Notes under the pieces: model-generated
Seen by the model: only the letters and a program-made list of their open reading frames with translations
Told to the model about the DNA's origin: nothing
The model's database searches: none
Translations under genes and position numbers: made by a program
Part shown: positions 20,601-35,600 of the stretch, piece by piece
How the letters are laid out: each line of letters starts with the position of its first letter
Position numbering within the stretch: the stretch's first letter is position 1
Assembly (NCBI RefSeq): GCF_050436995.1
Contig: NC_134753.1
Span: forward strand, 1,302,001-1,366,000
DNA length: 64,000 bases
Reading direction: 5' to 3'
From: Anticarsia gemmatalis
Taxonomy: Eukaryota > Arthropoda > Insecta > Lepidoptera > Erebidae

Positions 20601-23600
20601 AGATTCACGTTTCTCGCCAACATTGTGAATGTATCACCACAAGCAAGTTACGCACTTTCAATAAATATAAATTGTTAGAATGTATTCTTTTCTGAATAAA
20701 ACAGTTTTATTGTGTTTGTGTTATTTGTTTACAAAATTTTCAACGTGCTCGAAATCACGCGCGAAATATCAAACCTTTGACATTCGAATTTGACATTTAC
20801 ATGCTGCCAGGTTTCGAAACTTTTTTCTACCATAAACAAAACATATTTTTTAATCACGATAAGGCAGTAAATCTCGCGTTTTTTAATATTGAAACTTTTA
20901 TAGATCGATTCTTAAGCCCAACGCACACGACGCTTGTTTTGCTGCTAGATAGCTTGCTAGAATTTGCCGCTGGGTTCGAAGTTGGCTGTGGCGCTGGGTG
21001 CGCTGATGGCTCCCTTGGTAGGTTGGCTTCACACGGTGCTTGTCGCTAGGCGTGCATCGAAGTGATATTAAATTGATTTCTCAAATTGTGAAACTTGGTT
21101 GAGCACTCTTTTGCCGTCACGGTTGGCTTTAACCCCAAAACTGCGTTCCTCACTCTATCAAGAGCCTCAGTTCGAAGACGCTTGTTGTGGTAATTCGGAG
21201 TATTTGTTGCATACAAACACGGTTCTTCTTTGTATGCGTCAATTAAAGCATTAATTTGCTCCGGAGACCACCTTTGCGACATATTTTTTCAACAACAGAG
21301 CACGAAAAATAGCACACGTTCTATCATCGACAGCCAGCACGCAACCTCGCTGCAGAGCCAGCAGTGACGTCACTTTCTCGCAGCGCTGCCAGCAGAGTAG
21401 CCAGCAGAGGGCCCCGCAAGCAATCCAGCAGCAAAACAAGCGTCGTGTGCAGCGGGCTTTAATCTTATGTCATAACAAGTAATTAGACCTTATGTCATCA
21501 TTTGATCAGGTGAGTCGGTGGCGAAAAAATACGAAAGGGATGGATGTAGGCATATTGTCAAGTGATCAAAAATATAATTACCTTATCAATTCTTATCTTA
21601 TTCACATTATCAAATAACTTTTTCAAGTGCACTTGAATAAGTTGTGGCTTTTTCGAATTGCCTAGAATCTCAAGAAGATCGTCGTTGGATATGAAATAAA
21701 ATCTTGGAAACAGTTGCCTTTTCGTTTCTAAATATTTTTCCAATGCTCGAAGGATCCCATCTAGATTATCCACCATCTGATTAAGCTTATTAAAGACGTA
21801 TGGTGCAGGCTTATATAAACACGCATCGACTGCGTTAGTTCCAGCGTGCATGCTGTATTAAAAATTGAATCAATCAGTTACAAATTACTGTCGCAAAAAC
21901 AATGGCTATTAAATAGCAAAAAATACACATTATTATTTCTTACTTGAAAGTAATTTCTGTCCAATCGGCAGTCAACTGATCAAATATGAGCACTTCAGTA
22001 GGTAATTGCTTCCTAATGTCTTCACCGGCAAAAATAGTTTCAAGGTAAAGATACCGCCGTTGCACTTGTAAAGAAATCTAGTCATAAAAGAATATCTCAA
22101 TATTAAGTAGGTACATATTATATTAAATGCAATTCAGATACTATTTCGATTCCACAATAATGCTATTTGCTGCTTACTTCAATACACTCGGCCACGTATC
22201 CTAAAGATTTTTCCCAATAGTCTACTTGTTTGATGAACGGTTCAACATATTTTGTTGATTTCATTGACGAAAGCTGAACTTGATGGTCTTCGAGGAACTG
22301 TCAAAAACGCTTGGTATAAATAACTTTATTGAGAAGCAAAAGTAACGATCGGTATGACAATACTTTCCAAAAAAAACTAATTTGCATTATTAAAGTGTTT
22401 GAGTTTACTGAACTTATAGAAACACTAGCTGACCCGCGCAACTTCGCTTGCGCCACATAAGAGAGAATGGGTCATAATTTTCCCCGTTTTTGTAACATTT
22501 TTTACTGTTACTCTGCTCCTATTGGTCATAGCGTGTTGATATATAGCCTATAGCCTTCCTCGATAAATGGACTATCCAACACTGAAAGAATTTTTCAAAT
22601 CGGACCAGTAGTTCCTGAAATTAGCGCGTTCAAACAAACGAACTCTTCAGCTTTATAATATTAGTATAATATTAGTATAGATTATTCATTAGTTAATCGG
22701 ACCTGCATAACATCGTCAACGGCTTTAATCCGATACATATCTCCTTTATGATGTTGCATTTCATACGTAGTATTTTTCCATACTTCGGTAATAGTTTTTA
22801 ATCCATTCTCAATGTTCAACTCCATAGTAGCCGCGTTAGATATCTCGGCTATGTCTTCAGCATATGCTTGGAAGTTCAAACGCATAATCAGTTCTAGCTT
22901 GAAGTCGTCAGAGTATTGATCAAATTCTCTGTTAGGAACAGGTAATTTAATATAAATATATTAAAAGGAATAGGATTAAAGATTGTTTGTTCGATTAATT
23001 ATCTAAAGAAATGGAATAATGGTAAGGAAATTCTTTACGTATGGAAAGTATTTGGTAGTGAAACGAATTTAGATGTTTTTGTTTTATTGTGAGGAATGAA
23101 AATGACATAATAATATCTTTCGAAAATACCTATGTCTACTGACAAACTATTCAATAATATAGGCATTATCTTACACTCCCATAAGCTCTTTAATTCTATC
23201 CCAATGACGTTCCCTCATGCAAGGGTTCTTCAAATCACCAATCAAAGGTAAAGTTCTTCTAAAAGCATCTACTTTAACGCGAGTAGTATCAATAATGTCC
23301 CAGCCTTTGTCTTTTAGCTGTCGTGATAACCGATTGAAGTTTCTGCAAAAGTATTTACAAATAGTATTAAAATAAGGATATAAAGCGATCAATATTGTAG
23401 AAGAATCATAATTTGGTACTCTTACCTAAACAAATTCATAACATTTTCCTCCATTTCTTCAGTTTCCATTTCCCAGAACGTTTGATTCTTATATTTCTCC
23501 CAAGACTCCTCCCATTGGAACACTAAGCCCCAGACTTCCTCCAGTTTCTCCAGCTCCTTTTCCATTTTCTGAAGATCCAGATTCACTGGTGTCCTATCAA

Positions 23601-26600
23601 AAAAAAAAAATGTAGTAGCACCTTCAAGTTACTAGATATATCCTTGAGCGACTGCTACTCTATTGTATCCTATAGTCGCTCTTCTTGCAATCTAACATGA
23701 TGCGAATAACTATTATCACTATTTATCACACTGCTAAATTATAATATTAGATGGATGAATATGAGTAACGATCACTGATAATGTCATTTTTATTTACGTC
23801 AAATTAAAAACGGCAAGTCCATCACGTATATTCTGTTCTTGAGCACGTAAAGCATTAAGTTGGTCTCTGAAAGCTTTCAACTGCGACAGTGCGTCTTTAC
23901 CAGAAATATCAGAACTTATTGGAGACGACTTATAGAAATCATCACAGAAATCTTTAGCTGCTTCTTTGAATTCCTGTTGCAAAGAAAGCAAAAAATGTGA
24001 GAGGCAAATTAGCGTCATAAATCTTCGAATTCACTGATAAGTCTTACAATTTACCGTGCTTAGAACTTTTAAGGTAGCTCACTGATATTAAAAAATCTTT
24101 TGAGTTATTTCAGGTTACCTCTGCTTGCTCCAGAAGCTCAGCTTTGAACTTGTCCTTATTCAGTTCAAGGGCTTTCTTAGCTTCTTCAAGTAAATTCAAA
24201 TAGTTAGCCCATAATTCAGGAATGGTTTCGTGACGGGTCACCATGTCTGAGCTTAGTTCGACCTCGAATTTTCCTAAATTACAACCAAATATAAATCATG
24301 TAATAATCATTAAACATTATTTATTTATTATATTTGATTATAAACACATACCTAATGTTACCATTTGATCAGTAATAGGCGGGAACGTTTTCTCAACTCG
24401 ACCCAAATCACTAATCAAACGCTCATACGTAGCTATAGCTGTTGCCAGCTCCTTCAAGTCAGATGGCATCTATAAACAAAAAGGTTTTATCACTCTTCTA
24501 TATGCCCTGTACTACAGAAAAAACGACTGAAATAACAATAGAATGATTACTAATTGCATAAAAACTTGTACATATTTTACATGGATTAGGATGGAGACTT
24601 CTCATTACTCAAATTTCTTTACGATGACTACTAAACGGCGAATGTAAACATTTAATTTTGTTTTCTAACTTACCTTCATAGCATCCTCGCTACTTTTCTC
24701 AACATAATTATAGACAACATCAATGTTGTACTCCGTTATTGTTCTCAATAATTCACCCAATTTCGTTTGCCAAACCATGCAGTGAGCGATTATAGACTTC
24801 TTTATCTCACTTGAATTCAAGGTAACGAAATGTATCTAAAATTTAAGATTTTTGACAATTATTAAATATGAATGACGGGCTTCAAAGCCCCCGACGTTTT
24901 TTATATCTATACTCTATACTAATATTATAAAGCTGCGCGGGTCAGCTAGTAATAAAATATTATTTAACCCTTTCGGATGGGAAATTTCCATACATCCTCT
25001 CTTAGTGCTACTCTACAGTTTCTAAGGAATCTTCATACTAAACTTTAACTTTCTACGCTCAGTAGTTTCGGCTGTGTTTTGTCCACCATTCAGCGAGTCA
25101 GCAATGGAAGATTTTTTTTAAATTATAGATATATTGACGATTATGAATAATTACCTGATTAACTGTTTCTTGTATCTGGACGGAGTTAGCTAAATTACTG
25201 TAATTAATAATAAGTTGCTCAAATTCCAGTGCAGTATGTCCTTCTTCGCGGTACTTGACCAAAAACTCATCTTTGTTCACTTTCCATATGTGCGAATATG
25301 GATCCCACATCTTTAAATGTTCGCTTATAAGCTGTATATTAAATTCAATTTCTACGACAAATAAACTATAAGTAATAAGGTATAGTACAAAAGAAACAAT
25401 ACATTTTATTTTATCTACTTTACCTTCGTCAATAAGAGACTGAAGTTTATTACAATCAGGGTCTACTTGTATTGCTTCGTTGAATTTCTTCAGTCCACCG
25501 GAAGGTAATGCAAACTTCTCAAACAATCGAGGGATAGTACTCAAAATGTGCACTATTTCATCAAGAACTGTTGTAAATGTATCTCTGAGTTCACGTCTAG
25601 TAGGTTGATAAACCACTTCTTTGCCAATGAGGAACAAGTCCATTTTGATCAATGGAGAAGGAGCCATTGTACCTAATGTCCAAGAAAGAGAGTTTAAACT
25701 TGATAAAGATATTTTGTGTGCTTGAAATGGTTCTGAAGAATTAATTCTTACCGTCCCCGTGTACACATTTATACATATTCTGCATAGTTGCTTTTATTGC
25801 AAGCCTAAATGCATCTTCCATAAGCCTATCAAACCGTCTCACGTATTTTATCCAGTGTTCAGCCATCTACAGCGAATAAATAAATGAAATGATAAATGAC
25901 AAATGATTATAAAAATAATTAAAAAAAATTCTAGAGAATAATTCTAAAAAAAGGTCTAGAGGTAGGTGTGTGTACCTGTGATATGAAAGCTTCAAAACCT
26001 TCATAAACAATGACTAAATAAATTATAATTTCTTTGTACATATCCAGTATTTTTTCAGCGGCCGCAGCTTCCATCTTCCTAATGTCGCTACGTAAATCTC
26101 TTATATCAAAAACATTATAAATGTCGAAATCAATGAAAGGTGTGTCGCATATCTTTTCTAATATCTTAACCAAGTTCACGTTGCAATTTTTGTAGGTCGT
26201 CAAAAAATCTTGCAGCTAAAAACAAAGCATGGAATTTATTATGGTTAAAACTCATAGATGATTGAATGCATGCTTTCATAACATTGTAATAGATAAATAA
26301 TTTCATAAAAAAGATAAGAAGTAGGTTACCCGAAACGGGTAATTGTTAGGATTAGTAATATGATGTAACAACTCGATTTTTATCATCTAGGACTACCAAA
26401 ACTTTTTAGTTATCTGAGTTACCTCTCCGATTTGTACAACACAATCAGCAATATACGCGTCCGACATAGTCGACGTCCATGTGAGTTTAGATATACCGGG
26501 CTGCACTTTCTTCTCGCACGCCTGTAATGAAAATTCTACTAAATATTTATTTCTACCACGAAAGCATGGCAACATAAAAAAAAAGCCCGGGAGTTTATCC

Positions 26601-29600
26601 AATGACCGATTACGTTTTGTTTCCACTACGAAAATCTTATGGATTATTATTGATAAGAATGTTTCAGTATCGTCGTAAAATGATTTAAGTTATTTATTTG
26701 GTATTTAATTATATTATTGTAGTGAAGTTTGTAATTGTAAGTACATTATATTAGTACGTCTTTTTTACAATGAAATTTATGGTTCGAGTAAAATCTCAAA
26801 TTGTTAAACGAAACGCATTAAAAGTCACACATAAAAATGTGAAATGGCAAAGACGTCAGATACAAATAATTTCATCAACAACAGATCTTTTTGTAAATAG
26901 TTTTAAATATTGCTTATAATAATGGCAATGCAAGTAGGTAGAATGGCCACGATGAACCTTGCCGACCCGGAGCTGGAATTAGTGGACCCGACACCGAATG
27001 TTCATATGCTCTTCATACACTTCGACAAACTTTTCTTTTGGACCAAATTAGCAAGCCGAGCCGTTGTGAGATGGAGTAAAAGGATGTATTCCTGTGCTGG
27101 AATATGCGCGTAAGTAATTATCTTCATAAAATATCAATTCGTTCTGTTTGCATGTCAGAACAAATAGTATGTATTTAAAACTAATTTCTGGTGGTATTAT
27201 AGTAAAGAGTTGCACAATATGTGTAATATCAAGCGATTAAATTTACCTTCATTTACTTTGTATTATACTTTGACAGACTGGTAGCAATACAAAAATGATA
27301 GACTGAAATTAAGTTAAAGTAGATAGATTTTGACAATGGTTGTCAAGTATGTAAAAAAGTACAAACCAATCTAAAGCTGCGTTTACGCTAGGATAGCCGG
27401 GCACGAGTGTAGCACGAGCTGAGCGTAATAAAAACCCGCTTGTTTAAGATTCAGGCTGAGCTCATTCTCAACTCTTATAATGTATACAATAGCTGTACTT
27501 TTCAAAAATTCCTACTTTCCAGGTATGAAGGCGGCAGAGGAGGCCTCTGCGACATAGCACTAAGCGAACCGCTACTAAAACTCAGACCTCGTAAAGACTT
27601 GGTTGAAACCCTCCTACATGAGATGATACATGCCTTCCTGTTCATAACCTGCATGGACCAAGACCGAGATGGCCATGGACCTAACTTCAAAGCTCACATG
27701 TACAGGATCAACCAGGCCGCTGGCCTCAATATCAGCATATACCATGACTTTCATGATGAGGTGAGATTAAATTGTGCTGTGCAGCTTGTAAGCATCCATA
27801 TTTCTATAGAATGACTATTATTAAACTTTTTATTGTGACTATAGACATTCATACCTATCCCCTTTCATTTGTGTTTAACAATGTTTTTTATACAAATTAA
27901 ATGACCAAGATCTGGTTGTATTATCAAACTATTAGGTTGGTCCAGTGCCCATTCTTATAAAAGACAGAGAATATGAAAATGTTCCTTTCTAAATTAAGAG
28001 CAACAGAGTTAGATTTCATACAGCTTCTAAAAAGTAAATGGTGTTATCTTTAATAACTCAAATAATAAATCCAACATTTCAGGTGAAACTGTACCTAACC
28101 CACTGGTGGAGATGTAACGGTCCCTGTCAACGAACAGCTCCTTACTTCGGTATCGTCCAACGTTCATGTAACAGAGCTCCGGGTCCCTCAGACTACTGGT
28201 TTGAAAGACACCGACGTGTATGCGGCGGTACGTTTGTCAAAATTAGAGAACCGGAGAAGAAGAAACCAGGTAAACAGGCAGAGAATCAGAAAAATGCCAA
28301 AGCAAAAGTTAATAACACTAAGACAAATGTCACCATGAAATCAAATGGTGACATAACTAAGTACATTACAACTACCACTGTTAATGGGACAGCTAATAAA
28401 GTGTTACATGACACCAGTAATATAAAAACAAATAACAATCCTAGCTTCATTATTGGTAAAAAACACGTGACTTTTAATCCAACTGTAACTGAAGTTCCAA
28501 AGACATCACCAGTATTTAAAGACACTGGTAATAGTATTATTGATAAACCGTTAACAGATTTCCGCAATGTTACCGAACATGTCCGAAATATTTGGGCAAA
28601 CAAACAAATTCCAACTGTTGCTAATGTAACAGTGCCTAAGAAACCTATTACTAATGACAGTGTTAATAAACCGAGTGTTAGCAAACCAGGAATTCCAATA
28701 GCCAGTAGCTCAAGTAATTCGAGTGTGAATAAGATAAATCCTAATAAACACAAAGCTGATAGTACAGACATACATTCGCCTCCAGCAAAAGTGAAAAAAA
28801 TGGATGATTACATCAAAAACTTATACGGTTCAGATTTCAGTTTAACCAAAGATCAAAATAGCACAAAATTAGTTGCCGTGAAACTGGTTGATTGTCCTAT
28901 TTGTGGTGAAAAAGTCGACGACAAAGAAATCAATAGACACTTAGATGAATGTTTAAACAAAGATATCATTCAAGAACTAAGTCAGGGTAACATACAAGAA
29001 ATTCCGAGTATACCTGCATTTAAAGGGACTGAAGGAACTAATAACAAAAATACAGAAACAAATAATAATGTGTTATCAAGTAACAAGGAGAGGAGAAAGA
29101 CTGAATCACAAGCGACTTTACAAAACATCAACATGGATAATGTAAAATCTTTAACTAACCAAATGATGAATAAGACAACAGATAACATTCCTTATCAAAA
29201 ACCTACACTTGCCAGTATCAGAAAATCTGACAACTTTATAACAGCAGACAGGGGTGATGATATAAAAATAAAAATAGAACCACATATTGAAGCAGGACCT
29301 TCAAATACAGTTACTGCAGACCGAAGCAACAAGATTAAAATAGAAGCAGGACCTTCTAATATAAAACAGGAGCCAGGCACAAGCAAAGAAATCGAGTCCT
29401 CGAATCAGATATGTCCGTGCTGTGGCAACAAAAGCGACAAGCCCATAATAGAGCATTTGGACGAGTGTCTAGTATTCTTCAATAATAATGCTACAATACC
29501 TGAAGAAGGCGGGAATATTTCTATAATGAGTGATACTATTGTGATAGATGATGATGAAGATGATATTTTCGATGAGACTATGAAGCTGAATGCTACTGGA

Positions 29601-32600
29601 ACTAAGTTGCCTTGCCCGTGTTGTATGAAAATGATTGAACACGCTGATATGAATGATCATTTGGATGTTTGTTTAGGGTTGGATACAAAATAATTTATGG
29701 TATCCGATGCGCCGCAGATGCGATGACACGCGATGAAAATTCACTACAATCCATATTATAATATTTGTGTCCCATGATAAGATCATCAAAATGATTGAAT
29801 TAAAGGCTTTTATAATCTTTTGTACGTCTGTTAAGGACTGGTTTAGAATTGATTTCTGTTACGATATGCTACGCTGCAGACGTGCGGTGCAAAATAATCG
29901 GTAAAATTATAAAGGAGATCGGCAGATTTCGTACAGCTTAAAGTTGGTGTTGTTTCGTTATAGAATTTATACCACTTATTAAGGGGGCTAAGTCACTTTT
30001 TTTTATTTGGGAGTAATTTTTTTAGAAGTCCGGATTAAATAATAATTAAGGTAGAAAGATTTGATAAATTACATAATAATTTTGGTCTATGGCTTATATT
30101 TGTTGATAACTAAAGAAAAAGAAAATCTCATGAGACGTCACTGTTAGTCTGACTTCTACAAATCCGCTAATTTGCTGTTGTTTTGGATTGTGGTTTTGAC
30201 TGAGCAATTTAGCGACTATCGGGGCTTCTTAAAATGGACATAACTTTTACCTCCCAACTTTAAAAAATATAAGAATTTTAAAATAAGCTTGTCTATCATA
30301 TTACCTACCAATTAAAACAAAAAGTAAACCTAAACATGACATTTTATAAGCTGTACGAATTCTTCATACAAACCTGCCGTTCGTCTTTGTCAGCCGACAA
30401 AGATAAATAAATTATAATATAGCATTAATACCTAAAAAATGTTCTATTACCATCTACTATGCTACTATTACTACTATATGCCATATAACTATTAATTCTC
30501 TATTGTTCATATAAATGTGACAACCAGATTGTAATTCCAAACAAAACTAAGCAAGATCTCTGTATTAGATAGAAGTGTGTTACCTCTTAGGATATTTTTT
30601 TAATTTAATTTTTACTTATGATTCTGTCTATTGAATAATGTTTAATTATGTACCTTATTGATGTGATATTAGAATAAATAAATATAGTTTGTGTCATAAT
30701 ATTTTTGTAACTCTTCTAGAACTAGTGACTTGATTGTTTACGGTTCAAATTCCTACTATATCCAAAGAATTCTCCATTCTTAGCTTTACCTTTTTGTGCG
30801 AAGTTTACATAAATACTACACATACATACATACATAATATCATGCCTTTTTCTCATAGAGGTAGGCAGAGACCAAAGAATAATAACAATAAAGAATTCTA
30901 CACATTGGAATTTATCCCAGTCTATTACATTTCTTAGGTTTACTGTGTTCAATCATGTCTTAAGTGCGCCTAGCCTCTCACTAGTCATTTTGATTAAGGA
31001 AAAGAGAGTATACTTGTATACACACGCGCGCTACTAGAAACCAAGTCCTGGAGCGTAGGCCGGTTTCAATTAAATTGGCCGCCATAGACGGGTAAAGGCT
31101 AAGTCAATTACTTTGTTTAATAACTCACCGTAGTCAGTGGTTTGAACAGCAGTCGTTCTTCATCAGAGAGCGAGTCTAATATCTTGTTGTATCCCTTCAC
31201 GACAGCTAACACGCTTTCATACACATAGTATACAGTCTTACTCTTCATGTAAACCTGATAACGAAAAAAGTACCTTTTAATGAATATTTCGTAAAGTTAG
31301 TTTAAGCTATTAATAAGATTAGTGACTTGAATGACATATTATTCACTTATCGAATTCAAAAGTATATAGGTATAAGACACTTGTGAAGTCATATTGCAGT
31401 ATTTTAATTTTGAGTTGTAGTCGTGCCAGTTATACCAACCATATTATAGTAATAATAGATATCATTGGACAACTCACACACGGACATTTGATTGCAAACT
31501 AAGAAGAAGTTGTACTATGGTAACCAAATAACGGATAATCATATTTATTATACTTCTAAATACATACTTATATAGATAAATTAACAAGCAGGCTCAGAAC
31601 AGATACCTAATTGTGCTCCTCATATTAGTCTCGGGTGGGATTCGAACCCACCATACGTCGTAACCATTTGAACCACTGCGCTAAACGTGCAGATAATACA
31701 TAAATATAAATCTATATTTTACTACTAGCTGACTCGCGCAACTTCGCTTGCGTCACATAAGCGAGAAGGGGTCAAAATTTTCCCCATTTTTGTAACATTT
31801 TTACTGGTACACTGCTCCTTTTGGTCGTAGCGTGATGATATATAGCCTATAACCTTCCTCGATAAACGGGCTATCTAACACTGAAAGAATTTTTCAAATC
31901 GGACCAGTAGTTCCTGAGATTAGCGCGTTCAAACAAACAAACAAACAAACTCTTCAGCTTTATAATATTAGTATAGATAGCAATTATATTAATAGGAAGT
32001 ATTAAGTCTAGTCTATATATCTGTCTCATGTTAGTTACAAAATATGTGTCAAATTACCTGATAAGCATGAAGCGGAATATCCATCTTCAGATTCTCCCAG
32101 TGAGCAGCTTCTTGGCACAAATCAAGAATATTACTGTAACAATAAAATTATCTATATTTCGTGTCTTTCAATATTTCGTTTAAAAACCCCTTAATACGTT
32201 GCTAGACGACTGAAAAATTACTTCGAACATACGTGGAGTCGAGTCTACTTGTAATCTTTAGGTGTAAATAAAAATAAATCACCGAAATGTATGCATAACT
32301 TTACAACAACTAAACAATTCATGATTATTTTTTTAAATAGGTTTTTAACTGCCAGGACAGAGTTTGTATCGGATACATGCTATGAAAATTCCCACGGGAA
32401 TGGGATCAACGAGATAATATTGTACTATACCCGGACGAAGTCGGGTTACGAAAAAAAACTAGTTAATCTTTAGACTAAGTCTTACCCATCGATGTTACAC
32501 TCCAATAGACCAGGGTTCTCTACGCTCTTCCTCATCAGAGTCCTATTGAGACCAGCACCAGACTTCTCATCCAAGTTGTACTGTTGAACAGAATATAACA

Positions 32601-35600
32601 ATTATTCCTAAAGAACTTTTTTTTTAAATTGAACAAGACGCGAGCAGAACCTCATGGGCCAGATAGTGCAAAATAATAACACAAGACGGCTAGTACAAAA
32701 TATGATCGTTACTGCTAAATCCAAAAAAGTCCTTTATATTTTGGCAACTGGCGTTAAAGCAATAATTTTCCAGGTGTTGGTGGTGTGTGCACCAGTTTGG
32801 ACGATAGAAAAGCTTTTGAGAATCACTTGTATATTTGCGTATTAACCAAAAGTTCTAAAATGATGGTAATGTGCTGACCGTCCAAGATATCCACAGCTCC
32901 CTGATGCCCACGTCGATGGCTCCCATCAGTCTGTTCACGTGCATGATCACATCTTCAGAGTTACTGCACGGTAGTAGCCACACTGATGCTTCTGTCATTA
33001 TCTGGTCACAAAGTAAATATAATTTCAATGAAAAACATACGTAAAATCACATTGTTTCACAATGGTAGGCAAAGACTGAAGAACACTATTCGCCTTGAAC
33101 CCTACTTCGTTTCCTTCATGTAGTTTCTCATATAGGCCCGCTGGTTATGGCACGGCAATCGCTCTGGGGAACCAAACTATAGGACATACGTTTAGAATTT
33201 CTAAGTTTTCTTACCGTCTTCAAATACATAAGGCGGTTCTTCCTCATCCTCAGCACGGTGGCTCGACCAGCGAACGACGGCATATCAGCTGGGTGCTGGC
33301 TGCGGGTGGACACCATGTCCTTTTTAGCTTCTTGCACCTCGTCACTGAACATTGCCCAGACCTACAATCAACAAATTGTGGTCAGTTATTCCCCGAAACG
33401 CGGTATGTAATATGCCAACCGGTCAATAGTCGATCAACGATGCGCCCCTACCGATAGACCACCCCTACCGATAGATAGTGAAACACCCTTCAGTTTTGAA
33501 TAATTTTAAAAACAGGTTAAAAAAACATTAGTCCAGTTTACCGGAAACGACTCACAATTAAAAAAATACATAGATAGAATGGTAGATGTAAGGCGAAAAT
33601 TCGATCATAGTTCTTTGATAGAAATAGTTCCTCTCGAAAAAATCATATTAATCATTTTTTTTATTAATATTTTTTAACTCTGTACCTCAGCTGTCTTCCG
33701 CTTGAAGATTCGTTTCAGGTTGTTTCGCTTGGAGTAGTTGTTCAGCGAATACAACGCTACCACTGCCTCTTCTACATTGTTCACTCCTTCGAATACTGTC
33801 TCCACCAGGTTTTCTATTATGATCTGAAAGTTAAGGATTTTTCATTAATCTCGTAATCGTGTCGATAGATTCACAAATTTATCAAACTCGCTGATAAAAT
33901 CAATGCTAATCAAATGTAAGGACATTTTTTGACAACTAGAAAATATATAATTTTCTAGTTTGATTTTCAAACTTCTCATTTGTGACGTGACTTATTGTAA
34001 TGCCATTTGTTATAAAAAGGCTAGAGGCAGCAAACGATTGCAGCTCAGCCGAGGGGCACCGTGGCCGAGTGCCGCCGCTCGTATGGAGGTTGTGGGTTCG
34101 ATTCCCATAATATGGAGAAAATATTTGTGCCCACTAAATGGTTTGGTTGTACTTATTTACTTTATGACAGCTTTTTGTAAGTACGTCTGTAAAAATGGAG
34201 AACCAAGAGAAATTATTAATTTAATAAAGAAAATTTTATCTTTACCTCAATATCCTTGATAACAGTTCTAAACTGCAGTATATCATCATACCAGCTGGGA
34301 GCCTGTACATCCAGTATGGTATGAGACACAGCCTTCACATTGAGCAGCGCGTCAAAGAACATACGCTCAATGTTGTCGCACTTAGCTTCAAACATGTCGC
34401 CTCTAGCGCCGCTGAACATTGGCTTGTTTATTGTTTCTACTTCGTCGATTCTGGAAGACATATGGTTATGAGAGGAAGAATAGCTTTAGTGATACCTGAT
34501 GACTGTATCACCTATGTTTCGTGAGTGGAATGACTGAGGAGGAATGAAATAGATGGAAAAGGAGTTGAGGGATTGCATATGTGTCACTATTTTAGGTAAT
34601 TATAACAGGTAAGTAACCGATTCTAAACGTAGATTCTAATTAATGTTACATAGTGTCTGTTAGGTGCGGGGGTGTTGGAGAAGTAGGTATGGTTTGATGA
34701 TCATGATGGTCTGGTTTCGGATTTTTAGTCTGGCTTTAGTAAGTATTTCAAGTTTTAGTAGCACAGTCAATTGTATACCTACTTGATAAGAATCGACTCT
34801 TTATTTATTCATCGAAACTTAGGCCTCATAAACCATTGAACTAAGGATTTTTTATGGCAATACTCGTTCATGCTACGATAATTAAGTTGACAGTTTCTAC
34901 AGAACTTACCTCCCAAAAATCACCATACAGTTACAAACATCCAGCATATCAAAACACCTTTGAACGAAAGAATCAATATAATTGAAAATAGACCCCGTAT
35001 CCAACTCCCAGCTGTTAGGCTTCACATCATTATGAGCTTCGGCCATCACGTCATATATCTCCCTATATTTCTTACAACAATCAATACATTTCGTGAACTC
35101 TCCAAACGCCTTCTTCGTCTGCCCATCGAAAAGATCATCTAACTTAATATAATTTCGACACAAAATTATTATCTGATTGCTGATAGCTTTGAATAGATTA
35201 GTGATTCGCGTTTCTGAATTGTAGTATGGAGATTCCATCCATATGAATCTAAATAGGTTAATTATTTGGGGTATATGTTTGGCTATTTCGTCAGGGTCTA
35301 CGACACATTCGAGTACGGCACACGGCTGTTTGATAACTTGTAAGTATTCTATATTAGAGGTGGCTTCTTCGATCTTCTGTACGACCTCGTCACAGAGGGA
35401 CTGGAACTGGTGGATGAAGGTCGAGTGAGTGGTGACTAGGATCTTCGTGATGTGCTTCACTGCTGGGTTTTTTACTTGGTGGTGGAGGCCGTTGAGGTTC
35501 TCGTCTGTAAAAGAAATACACGGATCAAGTTTTGCAAGTTTAAATTTGAAAACTCGACTTGGTATCCGATTTGACAATGTGTAAAACGTGTAAGTATGTA

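Noticed and set aside
28286..28771. 161-codon minus-strand hydrophobic frame
   Set aside because: Antisense of the Asn/Thr/Val-rich disordered part of SPRTN. The apparent membrane segments are a codon-composition effect.
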